Assembly: GCA_947476335.1 (NCBI GenBank)
Contig: CANJQH010000004.1
Location: forward strand, 1-64,000
Direction of reading: 5' to 3'
From: Anaerolineae bacterium
GTDB taxonomy: Bacteria > Chloroflexota > Anaerolineae > J036 > Brachytrichaceae
Length of the DNA stretch: 64,000 nt
The notes under the pieces were generated by a model. It searched no databases and was not told the origin of the DNA. It worked only from the letters and a program-made list of their open reading frames with translations. Position numbers and translations under genes: made by a program. The first letter of the stretch is position 1; the number at the start of each line of letters is the position of its first letter. Shown one piece after another: positions 17,874-27,244 of the stretch.

Positions 17874-19103
17874 ATGAATACCAAGAAAATCCTGTCGTTT
17901 GCAGCGGCTTCGGCCGTGCTGGCGACGGCGATTGGCATTGCCCCTGCCACCGCCCAGGAACCTGCCGTTTTGCGCATTTATTCCAGCTTTCCGCTGACCG
18001 GTTCGGCCGGCCCGTCGTCCACTGCGATGGTGAACGCCATCAATATGGCGATCGAGCAGCGCACGAAGGGCGGCATGGTTTGCGAAGGCAAGTTCAAGAT
18101 TGATTACAAGTCGCTGGACGATGCGACGGCCGCTGCTGGCAAGTGGGATGCGGCGAAGGAACAGGAGAACGCCAACATCGCCGTAGCGGACAAGGAAACG
18201 ATCGCCTACATTGGCACGCTCAACTCGGGTGCCGCGAAGGTTTCGATTCCGATTCTGAACGCTGCAAATATCGCGATGGTGAGCCCTGCGAACACGTATC
18301 CTGGTCTTACCAAGGGGCCGGAGTCTGGTGCTGCAGCCAACGAGCCAGGCATTTACTACACGAAGGGCCCGCAGAACTACTCGCGCGTGGTTCCGGCCGA
18401 CGACATCCAGGGTGCGGTTGCGGCAAAGTGGGCGAAGAGCCTCGGCGCCAAGTCCGTGTACATCCTCGATGACACCGAGCTCTACGGCAAGGGTCTGGCC
18501 AATGTGTTCGAGAAGACGGCCAAGGAAATTGGCCTGAAGGTTCTCGGCCGCGATGGCATCGACGGCAAGGCCGCCGATTACAAGGCACTGGCGACAAAGA
18601 TCGGCAGCGTCAAGCCGAGCCTGATCTACTTCGGTGGCATCACGCAGAACAACCCCGGCCAGGTGCTTAAGGACCTGCGCGCGGCTGGCGTCAAGTCGCT
18701 GTTCATGGGCGCAGACGGCATCCAGGACACGGCATTCATCGAAGCTGCAGGCGCAGACCTCGCCAATGGCGTGCTGGCCACCCTCGGCGGTACCCCGGTG
18801 AAGAGCCTGCCCGCCTCTGGTAAGAAGTTCTATGCTGACTACAAGGCGAAGTACAAGATCGAGCCTGAGAGCTACGCGATCTATGCATATGAGGCCTTCG
18901 GCGTGGTTCTGAATGCGATCAGCAAAGTTTGCAAGGCGGATACTGCCGCTGTGCGCGATGCGATCATGTCCACGAAGAGCTACAAGGGCGTCCTCGGCAC
19001 GTGGTCCTACGGCCCCACGGGCGACACCACGCTGACCGGCATGGTCGGCTACCGCGTCGTCAAGGGCAAGTGGGAGCAGACCGGCGCTTTGACCTTTAAG
19101 TAG
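17874..19103 (+). CDS. livK: Branched-chain amino acid ABC transporter, substrate-binding protein
   Basis: 409 residues, type I periplasmic-binding fold (PF13458-like). A signal peptide spans 1-27 (KKILSFAAASAVLATAIGI, cleavage near ATA-Q), with no lipobox cysteine, so the anchor is uncertain. The mature protein opens with LRIYSSFPLTGSAGPSS and contains the ligand-site segment AYIGTLNSGAAKVSIPILN typical of LivJ/LivK. AAGGAG lies 10 nt before the ATG. It is first in the operon livK-livH-livM-livG-livF. A strong terminator-like hairpin after it probably raises its expression over the permeases. True ligand (Leu/Ile/Val, or another amide or amino acid) is not determinable. Confidence 0.93.
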   Translation: MNTKKILSFAAASAVLATAIGIAPATAQEPAVLRIYSSFPLTGSAGPSSTAMVNAINMAIEQRTKGGMVCEGKFKIDYKSLDDATAAAGKWDAAKEQENANIAVADKETIAYIGTLNSGAAKVSIPILNAANIAMVSPANTYPGLTKGPESGAAANEPGIYYTKGPQNYSRVVPADDIQGAVAAKWAKSLGAKSVYILDDTELYGKGLANVFEKTAKEIGLKVLGRDGIDGKAADYKALATKIGSVKPSLIYFGGITQNNPGQVLKDLRAAGVKSLFMGADGIQDTAFIEAAGADLANGVLATLGGTPVKSLPASGKKFYADYKAKYKIEPESYAIYAYEAFGVVLNAISKVCKADTAAVRDAIMSTKSYKGVLGTWSYGPTGDTTLTGMVGYRVVKGKWEQTGALTFK

Positions 19104-19169
19104 AGATCAATTGAGTGAATTCAAGCCAGTTTGGCGGTGAATTCTCTCCTGAGAACTCTGAGCGCTAAG

Positions 19170-19216
19170 AGGGCGCAGCCACGTTCGCAGAACGCGTGCT
19201 GCGCCCTTTTTTTGTT
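19170..19216 (+). terminator. Intercistronic terminator between livK and livH
   Basis: The AGGGCGCAGC / GCTGCGCCCT stem with an 18-nt loop is followed by seven T residues. It lies within the operon, so it is likely a partial terminator giving excess binding protein. Confidence 0.85.
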
Positions 19217-19288
19217 CGTGCGATCCGCTGCCGTTCAGTCAATGTTGCTGAACGATGTGATCGCGACTGCTGTTTCTTCCAACCTACA

Positions 19289-20806
19289 ATGCAGACAGCC
19301 GCTAACTCCCGTGCCGGCCTGCGTCAGTCTCCGATCTGGCGCATCCTGCTGGCAATTCCGATCATCTACGTGGTGTTGCTGCTCGGCCAGCCTGCCGGGC
19401 TCGATCTTCCGAAAATCGTTGATACGATTCGGAACGATCCCGGCATCCTGTTGCAGCAGCTGATCAACGGCCTGGCAAACGGCGCCATCATCGCCATCAT
19501 TGCGTTGGGCTATACCTTGGTCTATGGCATTATCGAGCTGGTGAACTTTGCCAACTCGGACGTGTTCATGCTCGGTACATTTACCGCGCTGCTGTCGATG
19601 TCGCCATTTATCATCATGTCTGAAAATGGTGGCGCGAGCGTTCCGTGGTGGGCGGCGTTGATCGCCTTCTTCCCGGCGATGGGCATTGGCGCACTTTTGA
19701 ATGTCACTATCGAACGCGTGGCGTATCGCAAGTTGCGCAATGCGCCTAAGCTGATCGTGCTGATCAGTGCGCTGGGCATGTCGTTTATTTTGCAGAATAT
19801 CGGGCTGCAGCTCGGTTCACTCGGCAAGCTGGCGCAGGCCGGTCCGCAGTTCTCCATTTTCTCCATTCTTGGATCGAATAACGCGGCGCCAAAGAGCTTC
19901 CCGTCTGTTTTTTCAAACGACAACTTGCTGGAGTATGTATTCCCGTCGGAACCGACGCCGACGCCGGCCGCAGATGCGGGTGGTGCGGCGGCTGCCGGCG
20001 CTGTTGCGGGTGAGCTGAGCGAAGATGCTGTGATGGCCACTGCCAACGCCGCCATCGACGCAACTATGGTCGCTGACGAAGCTACGCGCGCTGCGGCTCC
20101 TACTGAAGTCGTGGCGGCTGATGCAGAAGTGACGCCCGAAGTCGCGGTGGCTGATGCAGAAGCGACGCCCGAGGCGCCGGTGGCTGATGCGGCTGCTGAA
20201 ATTGTAGCCACGGAGGAGCCGACCCCGGACATTATCGCGACGATGAACGCCGAAAATGGTGGTCAGGATGTGATGGCCGAAGCGCCTGCAGCCACGAATG
20301 AGGCTGGTCAGTCCATCGAGCGCACGAAAGTGCGCATCACGTTCAAGGACCTGCTTGTGATTTCGGTGGCCGTCGTGCTGATGCTGGTGCTGCGCTGGTT
20401 CATCGCCAACACCAAGATGGGCAAAGCCATGCGCGCCACTGCGCAGAATCGTGATGCGGCCAAGATCATGGGCATCGACGTCGACCGTGTGATTGCGATT
20501 ACCTTTGCCATCGGCGGTGCGCTGGCTGGTGCAGCCGGCATGATGACGGGCATTTACAACGGCACCTTCGTCTTCACGATGGGCTTTACCGCCGGCTTAC
20601 GCTCGTTCACCGCGGCGGTGCTCGGCGGCATCGGCAATATCACTGGCGCTGCGCTGGGTGGCATTCTGATCGGCATTCTGGCGGCGTTTTCGGATCAATT
20701 CCTATCCGTGCGCTGGACGAATGCGTGGATCTTCCTGGTGCTGGTTCTTGTCATGCTCTTCCGCCCGACGGGTTTGCTCGGCAAGCATGGCGGAGAAAAG
20801 GCGTAA
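19289..20806 (+). CDS. livH: Branched-chain amino acid ABC permease (LivH-type) with large acidic insertion
   Basis: 505 residues against about 290-310 for typical LivH. N-terminal helices include NGLANGAIIAIIALGYTLVYG and the C-terminal half has TKMGKAMRATAQNRDAAKIMGID followed by helices, both family hallmarks. The excess is mainly about 130 residues (roughly 215-345) of low-complexity Ala/Glu/Thr/Pro sequence with VADAEATPE-type repeats, placed in the loop before the MRATAQN helix, predicted extracytoplasmic. ATG 19289 is preferred; the frame is open to 19196, but that part overlaps the terminator. Partner of the LivM-type permease that starts 2 nt after its stop. Confidence 0.9.
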   Translation: MQTAANSRAGLRQSPIWRILLAIPIIYVVLLLGQPAGLDLPKIVDTIRNDPGILLQQLINGLANGAIIAIIALGYTLVYGIIELVNFANSDVFMLGTFTALLSMSPFIIMSENGGASVPWWAALIAFFPAMGIGALLNVTIERVAYRKLRNAPKLIVLISALGMSFILQNIGLQLGSLGKLAQAGPQFSIFSILGSNNAAPKSFPSVFSNDNLLEYVFPSEPTPTPAADAGGAAAAGAVAGELSEDAVMATANAAIDATMVADEATRAAAPTEVVAADAEVTPEVAVADAEATPEAPVADAAAEIVATEEPTPDIIATMNAENGGQDVMAEAPAATNEAGQSIERTKVRITFKDLLVISVAVVLMLVLRWFIANTKMGKAMRATAQNRDAAKIMGIDVDRVIAITFAIGGALAGAAGMMTGIYNGTFVFTMGFTAGLRSFTAAVLGGIGNITGAALGGILIGILAAFSDQFLSVRWTNAWIFLVLVLVMLFRPTGLLGKHGGEKA

Positions 20807-20808
20807 CC

Positions 20809-22305
20809 ATGAAAAAGCAACTTTTTCGCGGCACGGAATTGCTCGCAATCGTGCTGTCCGCATTTCTTGCCCTTGTGATGGGGCGCTGGTCGATCATAGT
20901 CATCGCGGCAACCGGTGGGGCGCTCGTCGGCTTGGCGCAGGATCGCGCGTCGGGTGGCTGGAAGCGTGCGCTGCAGATCGGCCTGATTATGTCGGCCGCC
21001 ACGGTGTTGATGGGTTGGTTTCACAACAATGTGCTGCAGCTGCTGCCAGTGCAGGAGACGATCAATGCGTCTGCGCGTTCGCTGCTGACATACGTCGGCG
21101 CGATGGCCATCGGCGTGTTCACTTCTGTGGCGATTGCCTGGCTGCGCTGCCTTGAGAATCAAAAAGCCGGCCGCATCGGCCAGCTCGCCATCCTGGCGGC
21201 GTATGCGATTGCCTTCCCATTCTTCGACGCGGTAACCGGTTCGGTGTGGATGGCCACGATCATCGTGTGCCTGATCTACGCCATGCAGGCGCAGGGTCTA
21301 AACATCGTGGCCGGCTTCTCGGGCATGCTGGACCTGGGTTATGTGGCGTTCTTTGCGATCGGTGGCTATACGGTGGCGTTGATGAACTCTGAATTCGCCG
21401 GCCGCCATATGCCCTTCATGCTGATCATTTGGATCGCGGCGGCGGCAGCGGCGCTGTTCGGCCTGCTGCTCGGCGCGCCGGTGATTCCGCTGCGCGGCGA
21501 CTACCTGGCTATCGTGACGCTGGGCTTTGGCGAAATTGTGCCGATCGCATTTAAAAATCTTGAAGCGATTCGTATCAACGAGCCGATCAGTGCGATCATC
21601 GCGTGGCTGAGTGGCAAGGGTGCTGAAACGGTGACGTGTCTGATCGGCTGCGGTGATACGCCATACAACCTGACGAATGGCACGCAGGGCATCAGCCCGA
21701 TCGGCTCACCCGGTGAGTCGTTCGTGGTTGGCAATTACACGCCGTGGTACTTCCTGATTTTGGCGATGGTGGTGATCAGCGTGTTCCTGATCCACCAGCT
21801 GCGCCACAGCCGCATCGGCCGCGCCATGGTGGCGATGCGTGAGGACGAACTCGCGGCGAGTGCCATGGGCGTGCCGGTGACGCGCATCAAGCTCACCGCG
21901 TTCATGATCGGCGCTATGTTCTCCGGCTTCGCTGGCGCATTCTATGGTAGCTATGTGTCGTTTATCTCGCCGGATGCGTTCGACTTCTCGATCTCGGTGA
22001 TCGTGTTGTGTATGGTCATTCTGGGCGGATCGGGCAGCATTATCGGTGTGCTGATGGGCGCGCTCGTCGTCAAGATCATCGACCTGCTGGTGCTCGACAA
22101 GCTGCAGGTGATCATCAACGGCATCATGCATGTGACGGTGTTCAAGTGGAATACCAATCCGGGCTTGAATAACTTTCTCGAAAGCCTGCTCAATATGACG
22201 CAGTACAAGCTGCTGTTGTTCGGGTTGATTCTGGTCATCATGATGATCACGCGGCCGCAGGGTCTGGTGCCCGCCAGCGTCGCGAAGTATCCGGAGGGGA
22301 AGTGA
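20809..22305 (+). CDS. livM: Branched-chain amino acid ABC permease (LivM-type)
   Basis: 498 residues. The core contains QGLNIVAGFSGMLDLGYVAFFAIGGYT and RGDYLAIVTLGFGEIVPIAFKN, classical LivM motifs, and the cytoplasmic EAA-like MVAMREDELAASAMGV segment that contacts the ATPases. An N-terminal extension of about 130 residues with additional hydrophobic helices precedes the core, and a periplasmic loop (about 265-310) with two cysteines is longer than usual. The gene is tightly packed: its stop is followed by one nucleotide before livG. Confidence 0.92.
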   Translation: MKKQLFRGTELLAIVLSAFLALVMGRWSIIVIAATGGALVGLAQDRASGGWKRALQIGLIMSAATVLMGWFHNNVLQLLPVQETINASARSLLTYVGAMAIGVFTSVAIAWLRCLENQKAGRIGQLAILAAYAIAFPFFDAVTGSVWMATIIVCLIYAMQAQGLNIVAGFSGMLDLGYVAFFAIGGYTVALMNSEFAGRHMPFMLIIWIAAAAAALFGLLLGAPVIPLRGDYLAIVTLGFGEIVPIAFKNLEAIRINEPISAIIAWLSGKGAETVTCLIGCGDTPYNLTNGTQGISPIGSPGESFVVGNYTPWYFLILAMVVISVFLIHQLRHSRIGRAMVAMREDELAASAMGVPVTRIKLTAFMIGAMFSGFAGAFYGSYVSFISPDAFDFSISVIVLCMVILGGSGSIIGVLMGALVVKIIDLLVLDKLQVIINGIMHVTVFKWNTNPGLNNFLESLLNMTQYKLLLFGLILVIMMITRPQGLVPASVAKYPEGK

Positions 22306-22306
22306 C

Positions 22307-23092
22307 ATGGCGATATTGTTGGATGCAAGCGACGTCACCAAACGTTTTGGCGGCCTGACGGCCGTCAGCAAAGTGAACTTCCATATCGAGCAGGGCATGA
22401 TTGCTGGCTTGATCGGACCGAACGGCGCCGGTAAGACGACGTTCTTCAACATGATCACCGGCGTGTATACGCCGACGGAAGGCGCGATCATGTTCGATGG
22501 CAAGCCGATCGCCGGCCTGCGACCGGATCGTGTGCAGGCGCTGGGCATCAGCCGTACGTTTCAAAACATTCGTCTGTTCTCGCAGATGAGCGCGCTGGAA
22601 AACGTGCTGGTTGGCATGCATGCGCGTCTGCAGGGCAACGTTTTTGAGGCGTTCTTTCATATTCCGCGCGTGAACGCTGAAGAGGCGAGGGCGGTTGAAA
22701 AGGCGCGCGCGACGCTCGATTTCGTCGGCCTTGGCCGCGGTCTGGGCGATACGCAGGCAAGAAACCTGTCGTACGGCTTACAGCGTCGCCTGGAAATCGC
22801 GCGTGCGCTGGCGTCGGATCCGAAGCTGCTGCTGCTGGACGAGCCGACGGCTGGCATGAACCCGCAGGAAAAGCGTGAGCTGACGGACTTGGTTGATCAT
22901 GTGCGCAAAGAGCTGGGCATCACTGTGCTGCTGATCGAGCACGATATGAAAGTGGTGATGGGTATCAGCGATCGCGTGAGCGTGCTCGATCACGGCGAGA
23001 TGATCGCCGAGGGTCTGCCGCGTGATGTGCAGAACAACCCGAAGGTGATCGAGGCGTACCTCGGTCAGGGAGCAGCTGCCGAAGGCGCGTGA
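22307..23092 (+). CDS. livG: Branched-chain amino acid ABC transporter ATP-binding protein (LivG-type)
   Basis: 261 residues. Walker A GPNGAGKTTFFN, ABC signature LSYGLQRRLEIARAL, Walker B LLLLDEPTAGMNP and the H-loop VLLIEHDMKVV are all present. The LivG-type insertion after the Q-loop (LFSQMSALENVLVGMHARLQ) is recognisable. It powers LivHM on the cytoplasmic face. After it comes a 232-bp gap with tandem repeats before livF, unusual for an otherwise compact operon. Confidence 0.95.
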   Translation: MAILLDASDVTKRFGGLTAVSKVNFHIEQGMIAGLIGPNGAGKTTFFNMITGVYTPTEGAIMFDGKPIAGLRPDRVQALGISRTFQNIRLFSQMSALENVLVGMHARLQGNVFEAFFHIPRVNAEEARAVEKARATLDFVGLGRGLGDTQARNLSYGLQRRLEIARALASDPKLLLLDEPTAGMNPQEKRELTDLVDHVRKELGITVLLIEHDMKVVMGISDRVSVLDHGEMIAEGLPRDVQNNPKVIEAYLGQGAAAEGA

Positions 23093-23208
23093 TGAACGCA
23101 GGAGTGGGCAACGACGCTGTTCTTTGCACTGAAATTAATCGAATTACGATTTTCGCCTTCCTCTTCTCCTACTTTCGCTCTTCTTAAGAAGCTAAGAAGA
23201 CTGGATTG

Positions 23209-23290
23209 TGATTCGAGATGGATTCGAGATGGATTCGAGATAGATTCGAGATAGATTCGAGATGGATTGCGATGGATTGCGATGGATTGC
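23209..23290. repeat. 11-bp and 10-bp tandem repeats between livG and livF
   Basis: About five copies of GATTCGAGATG/A are followed by three of GATGGATTGC. The block is bordered by CTTCTTAAGAAGCTAAGAAGAC (23180-23201) and GGCCGAGTTGCT (23297-23308), which look like the two sides of a family C palindrome (compare 26101), so the repeats may have expanded inside one. Confidence 0.85.
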
Positions 23291-23324
23291 ATAGAGGCCG
23301 AGTTGCTACAGGAGTGGTCTAGAA

Positions 23325-24038
<714 letters not shown>

Positions 24039-24057
24039 AAAAAGCAGACGGTCAGAG

Positions 24058-24108
24058 CGGAGAGTCAGAGTAAACATTCACCATGTTCACTCTGACTCTC
24101 CGTTTTTT
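24058..24108 (+). terminator. Terminator of the liv operon
   Basis: A 20-bp stem with one mismatch (CGGAGAGTCAGAGT... / ...ACTCTGACTCTCCG), a 5-nt loop and six T residues. Confidence 0.92.
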
Positions 24109-24144
24109 CCGCCTGCTCTCATCTCGAATGCGATAATTCGCACT

Positions 24145-24486
24145 ATGAGCGACGCCACGAATTCAGAAAATGCAGTGCTTCCCCCCGCCGACGAGATGGT
24201 TGAAAAAGTGCGCACGGCACTGCGCGAAGTCTATGATCCCGAGCTGGGCATGAGTGTGATCGAGTTGGGACTGATCCGCAAAATTGCAGTGCAGAAGGAA
24301 CAGGTTGACCTGACCATGATTCTGACCACACCATTTTGCCCGTATGGCCCGGCGATGGTCGAGCAGGTCAAGCAGAAAGCGCAGGAGACCTCGCAGTTTG
24401 TGACAAAGGTCACCATGGGCCTGGAAGTCTGGGAGCCCAGCATGATGGAGGATCAGGCCGCAGCAAACTGGGGACTGTACTACTAG
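24145..24486 (+). CDS. MIP18/DUF59 family Fe-S assembly-like protein
   Basis: 113 residues. YDPELGMSVIELGLIRKI and ILTTPFCPYGPAM (with the conserved Cys) mark the MIP18/DUF59 fold, found in SufT, PaaD and eukaryotic CIAO2, which help deliver or mature iron-sulfur clusters. The C-terminal WEPSMMEDQAAANWGLYY matches the usual aromatic tail. Cytoplasmic. It stands alone between two terminators, convergent with thyX. No suf operon is in the window. Confidence 0.8.
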   Translation: MSDATNSENAVLPPADEMVEKVRTALREVYDPELGMSVIELGLIRKIAVQKEQVDLTMILTTPFCPYGPAMVEQVKQKAQETSQFVTKVTMGLEVWEPSMMEDQAAANWGLYY

Positions 24487-24497
24487 TAGATAGTGAT

Positions 24498-24547
24498 AGT
24501 AGATAGTGATAGTGAACCGAATCTTCACTATCCACTATCTACTTTTT
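24498..24547 (+). terminator. Terminator between the DUF59 gene and thyX
   Basis: The AGTAGATAGTGATAGTGAA arm pairs with TTCACTATCCACTATCTACT (one bulge), followed by TTTTT. A direct repeat of TAGATAGTGA lies before it. The right arm overlaps the thyX stop, so it could act on both strands. Confidence 0.8.
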
Positions 24548-25291
24548 CTCCGCCCCCAGCACATAGTGCTCAAACGCTTCCGCCGTCCATGGTAAAAGCT
24601 GTTTGAAAAAGTGCTGGTAGATTGCCTGGGCGTAGACGCGAATTTCGTGCTGCGCCTCTTCTGCCATGCGCAGACGCAGGAAATGCATCATATTGTGCGC
24701 GTCGACTTTGACGACCCAGGTGTAATAGACGGAAAATCCGGGCAGGAAGGCGCGTGCAAGTTCGCGCGCCACGCCTTTTTTCAGCGCATCCTCGTACAGC
24801 TCGTAGCTGCGTGCGTAATGCTGCAGCAGCGCGGCCGTCAGCTCCTGGCTGTCTTCCACAGATACTTCACCGAGGCTGGCCTGCTTGTTTGACGGCGATT
24901 GGCGGCGCCAGACGTCGGGCACGTAAAAATCGTTTTCCTCGAACTCGGTGTAGCGCCCGCTCTGCGCATTCATATTGAAGGTGCGGTGGCGCACCCACTG
25001 CCACCATGTGACGACTGGCGCACGCACGCGAAATTTAAATTCGACCTGCTCGAACGGGCTGGTGTGGTGGTGGCGCAGCAGGTAGAAGAGCAGCTTTTTG
25101 TCTTTTTCCTCGCCCTTACTCTCGCCCATGAACGATACGCGTGCGGCGTTGACGATTGCCAGATCGCCGCTGACGCCGGCGGCTGGGTGGGGCATGAAAT
25201 CGAGCAGTTCGATGTAGCCCTTGTCGAGCACGTCGATGCGTTTGCCGATGAGTTCAGCGCCGGGCGCGGGGGGCATGGGTACAGTAGACAT
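24539..25291 (-). CDS. thyX: Flavin-dependent thymidylate synthase
   Basis: 250 residues. The ThyX signature RHRTFNMNAQSGRY (RHRxxSxNxxSxR family motif, with Phe-Asn in place of the first Ser region) is present, along with HHHTSPFEQVEFKFRV and the C-terminal HNMMHFLRLRMAEEAQHEIR. It makes dTMP from dUMP using FAD, NADPH and methylene-tetrahydrofolate, replacing ThyA. Cytoplasmic homotetramer in known cases. The gene is monocistronic on the minus strand and converges on the DUF59 gene. Confidence 0.95.
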   Translation of the reverse strand: MSTVPMPPAPGAELIGKRIDVLDKGYIELLDFMPHPAAGVSGDLAIVNAARVSFMGESKGEEKDKKLLFYLLRHHHTSPFEQVEFKFRVRAPVVTWWQWVRHRTFNMNAQSGRYTEFEENDFYVPDVWRRQSPSNKQASLGEVSVEDSQELTAALLQHYARSYELYEDALKKGVARELARAFLPGFSVYYTWVVKVDAHNMMHFLRLRMAEEAQHEIRVYAQAIYQHFFKQLLPWTAEAFEHYVLGAEKK

Positions 25292-25511
25292 GGTGATAGG
25301 GCTTTTTAATTTCTGAGCAAAAACACGGGGACGACATTTTAATACTGACAGTCTGCGGCTGATTTTTTTTTGATTTTTTTTGGGCGAGTTGTATTTCCTC
25401 CTGCGAAACCGCGAAACCGCGAAGCCGCGAAGAACGTGAAGGGAAAGAATTTTGCGTGAAATATCTGTGGCTTCTGCTCCTCAAGCGAGAAACCTGCGCG
25501 AGAATACCAGC

Positions 25512-26102
25512 ATGATGTTGCACCTTGTTTCGAAGGCCGAATGGGAAGCACTTCCGGCAAACCAGCCGTATGCAGCGCCGTCGCTGGAGCAGGAAGGTTT
25601 CATCCACTGCACAGATGGCGAAGGGGTGATGTTGGATGTGGCCAATCGCTTTTATCGGGGTCAGTCCGGTGATTTTGTGCTGCTAGAGGTGGATGAGGTA
25701 AAAGTGATGGCGCCGGTGAAGCGCGAGGCGCCGGCCGATCCGAAGCCGGCGGTTGGGGCTGCGCTGCCGCCGGAGGTTGAAGCTGAACATGGGGAATCTG
25801 TTGCGCCGCGGCCGTTGTTCCCACACGTGTACGGGCCGATTGATCGTGCAGCGATCGTTGCGGTGCGCCCGGTGCTGCGTGATACGGACGGGCGATTCAC
25901 CGGCTTCGGCGCCGTTGCTGGTGTTGCTGATGTGGCCACAGCGACTGCGGCTAATCCGCTCGGTCTGAAGCCGGCTAGCCAGCTGGCGAACGAGCTGCTG
26001 GATGCGACGGACGCGTTCTCGGAATCGCTGCGGCGTTACAAAGACAAAATCGAGGCGCGCATCGATGCATCGGACCGCGATTTGTCAAACTTGTCAAAGT
26101 AA
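25512..26102 (+). CDS. DUF952 family protein with C-terminal extension
   Basis: 196 residues. The first part, LHLVSKAEWEAL, then GFIHCTDGEGVM and FPHVYGPIDRAAIVAV, matches the DUF952 family, whose biochemical role is unknown (it resembles ADP-ribosyltransferase folds). Typical members are about 110 residues; here there is an Ala/Pro/Glu-rich insertion (about 70-100) and an added helical tail of about 60 residues ending NLSK. ATG 25512 is preferred over an upstream in-frame start at 25452, whose codons look non-coding. The stop codon overlaps a family C palindrome. Confidence 0.75.
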   Translation: MMLHLVSKAEWEALPANQPYAAPSLEQEGFIHCTDGEGVMLDVANRFYRGQSGDFVLLEVDEVKVMAPVKREAPADPKPAVGAALPPEVEAEHGESVAPRPLFPHVYGPIDRAAIVAVRPVLRDTDGRFTGFGAVAGVADVATATAANPLGLKPASQLANELLDATDAFSESLRRYKDKIEARIDASDRDLSNLSK

Positions 26103-26125
26103 CCCGGCTTCTTAGAAGCCGAGTT
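26101..26125. repeat. Family C palindrome (G/C subtype)
   Basis: AACCCGGCTTCTTAGAAGCCGAGTT, a near-perfect inverted repeat that overlaps the TAA stop of the DUF952 gene. Relative to the copies at 9411 and 33139, the T/A pair in the stem is replaced by G/C on both arms. Confidence 0.85.
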
Positions 26126-26137
26126 GCTTATTACATA

Positions 26138-26785
26138 ATGACGAACCCCATCCTCCTGGACTTCCCAGAGCAGATCGAGAGCGCGCGCCTGATCATCCGC
26201 GCGCCGCGCGCCGGCGATGGTCCCGCCCTCAACGCCGCTGTCTGCGAATCACTTCCCGAGCTGCGCCGTTGGTTGCCGTGGGCTCAGCGAGCCCCCAGCC
26301 TCGACGAAAGCGAAGCCGGTGTGCGTCGGGGCCGCGCTCGCTGGATTCTCCGCGACGATCTGTGGCTGCTGCTGTTTCTCAAAAATCTTGATGGCGTAAT
26401 TGAAAGTGGGAAAGAAAGTGAAAAAGAAAGTGAAAAAGAAAGTGAAAAAGAAAGCGGGAAAGAAAGCGGGAAAGAAGGCATTCTCGTCGGAGCAAGTGGC
26501 ATTCATCGCATGGACTGGACTGTGCGGCGCTTTGAGATCGGTTACTGGCTGCGTACTTCTCTATATGGCCAAGGCTATATGACCGAGGCCGTCCACGCCA
26601 TCGCCGGCTTTGCCTTCGACATTTTGCACGCTCGGCGTGTCGAGATTCGCGCCGATGAGCTCAACTATCGCAGCTGGCGCGTCGCTGAGCGCTGTGGCTT
26701 CGAGCTGGAAGGCACCCTGCGCAACGAGGTCGTCGACGAAGTGGGCAACCCGCGTAATCTACGCATTTATGCACAGGTGCGCTGA
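26138..26785 (+). CDS. GNAT N-acetyltransferase (RimJ/RimL-like) with internal repeat insertion
   Basis: 215 residues. SARLIIRAPRAGDGPALN at the N-terminus and the acetyl-CoA region RFEIGYWLRTSLYGQGYMTEA, followed by RRVEIRADELNYRSWRVAERCGFELEG, are typical of RimJ/RimL-type GNATs, which acetylate protein N-termini or small molecules. Between the second and third core strands (residues about 88-113) lies an inserted run of ESEK/ESGK tetrapeptides encoded by 12-bp tandem repeats. The insertion keeps the frame and falls in a loop, so the enzyme may still be active. Substrate unknown. Confidence 0.85.
   Translation: MTNPILLDFPEQIESARLIIRAPRAGDGPALNAAVCESLPELRRWLPWAQRAPSLDESEAGVRRGRARWILRDDLWLLLFLKNLDGVIESGKESEKESEKESEKESGKESGKEGILVGASGIHRMDWTVRRFEIGYWLRTSLYGQGYMTEAVHAIAGFAFDILHARRVEIRADELNYRSWRVAERCGFELEGTLRNEVVDEVGNPRNLRIYAQVR
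26400..26476 (+). repeat. 12-bp in-frame tandem repeat inside the GNAT gene
   Basis: About six copies of GAAAGTGAAAAA or GAAAGCGGGAAA, encoding ESEK/ESGK. Confidence 0.92.
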
Positions 26786-26805
26786 AATGCCGCCCTGTCA
26801 TCTTC

Positions 26806-26851
26806 TCAAGCCGCATTTCAAGCCGCATTTCAAGCCGCATTTCAAGCCGCA
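26806..26851. repeat. 12-bp tandem repeat after the GNAT gene
   Basis: TCAAGCCGCATT is repeated almost four times, starting 21 nt after the GNAT stop. Confidence 0.93.
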
Positions 26852-27244
26852 TCATCCTTCTCCAAAAAACGCATAAGGCTGAATTTTTGCGCCGGTCGTG
26901 GATGACATCTGATGTCGTCACACTATTTGCTTTTGATGCCGGAGCTATCTATCCGCTACTGCTTTCTACTGTTTTGGGCGACTGCAATGGTCGCCGGCAT
27001 GGGCAAGGCGGCCAGTCACGCCAGTTGCGTTTTTACATGAAACAGTCGTGCTGCGTCGCCTGAATGCTCAGCGCTTGTTCAGATGTCCTCTCAAAAGCTA
27101 CCCGCCTGCCGTTTTTATGCCTGAATCGCAGGTAAAAGCACGTTTTGACAGTCTCATGTCGTTAGGATTCTGCACCAGACTTCCTATTGCACGTCTTTCT
27201 GCGGATATCGCAGAAGCCGTCTGGGATAAATCTGGGATATCAGA
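26852..27244. other. Intergenic region before the HMG-CoA synthase gene, no gene seen
   Basis: Together with the preceding tandem repeat this makes a 459-bp gap. It holds a GATGACATC/GATGTCGTC imperfect palindrome (about 26900-26918) and a TTCTGCG-GATAT-CGCAGAA hairpin (27197-27215) 30 nt upstream of the next start. The hairpin could be an operator or leader structure. A clear promoter could not be assigned. Confidence 0.5.
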
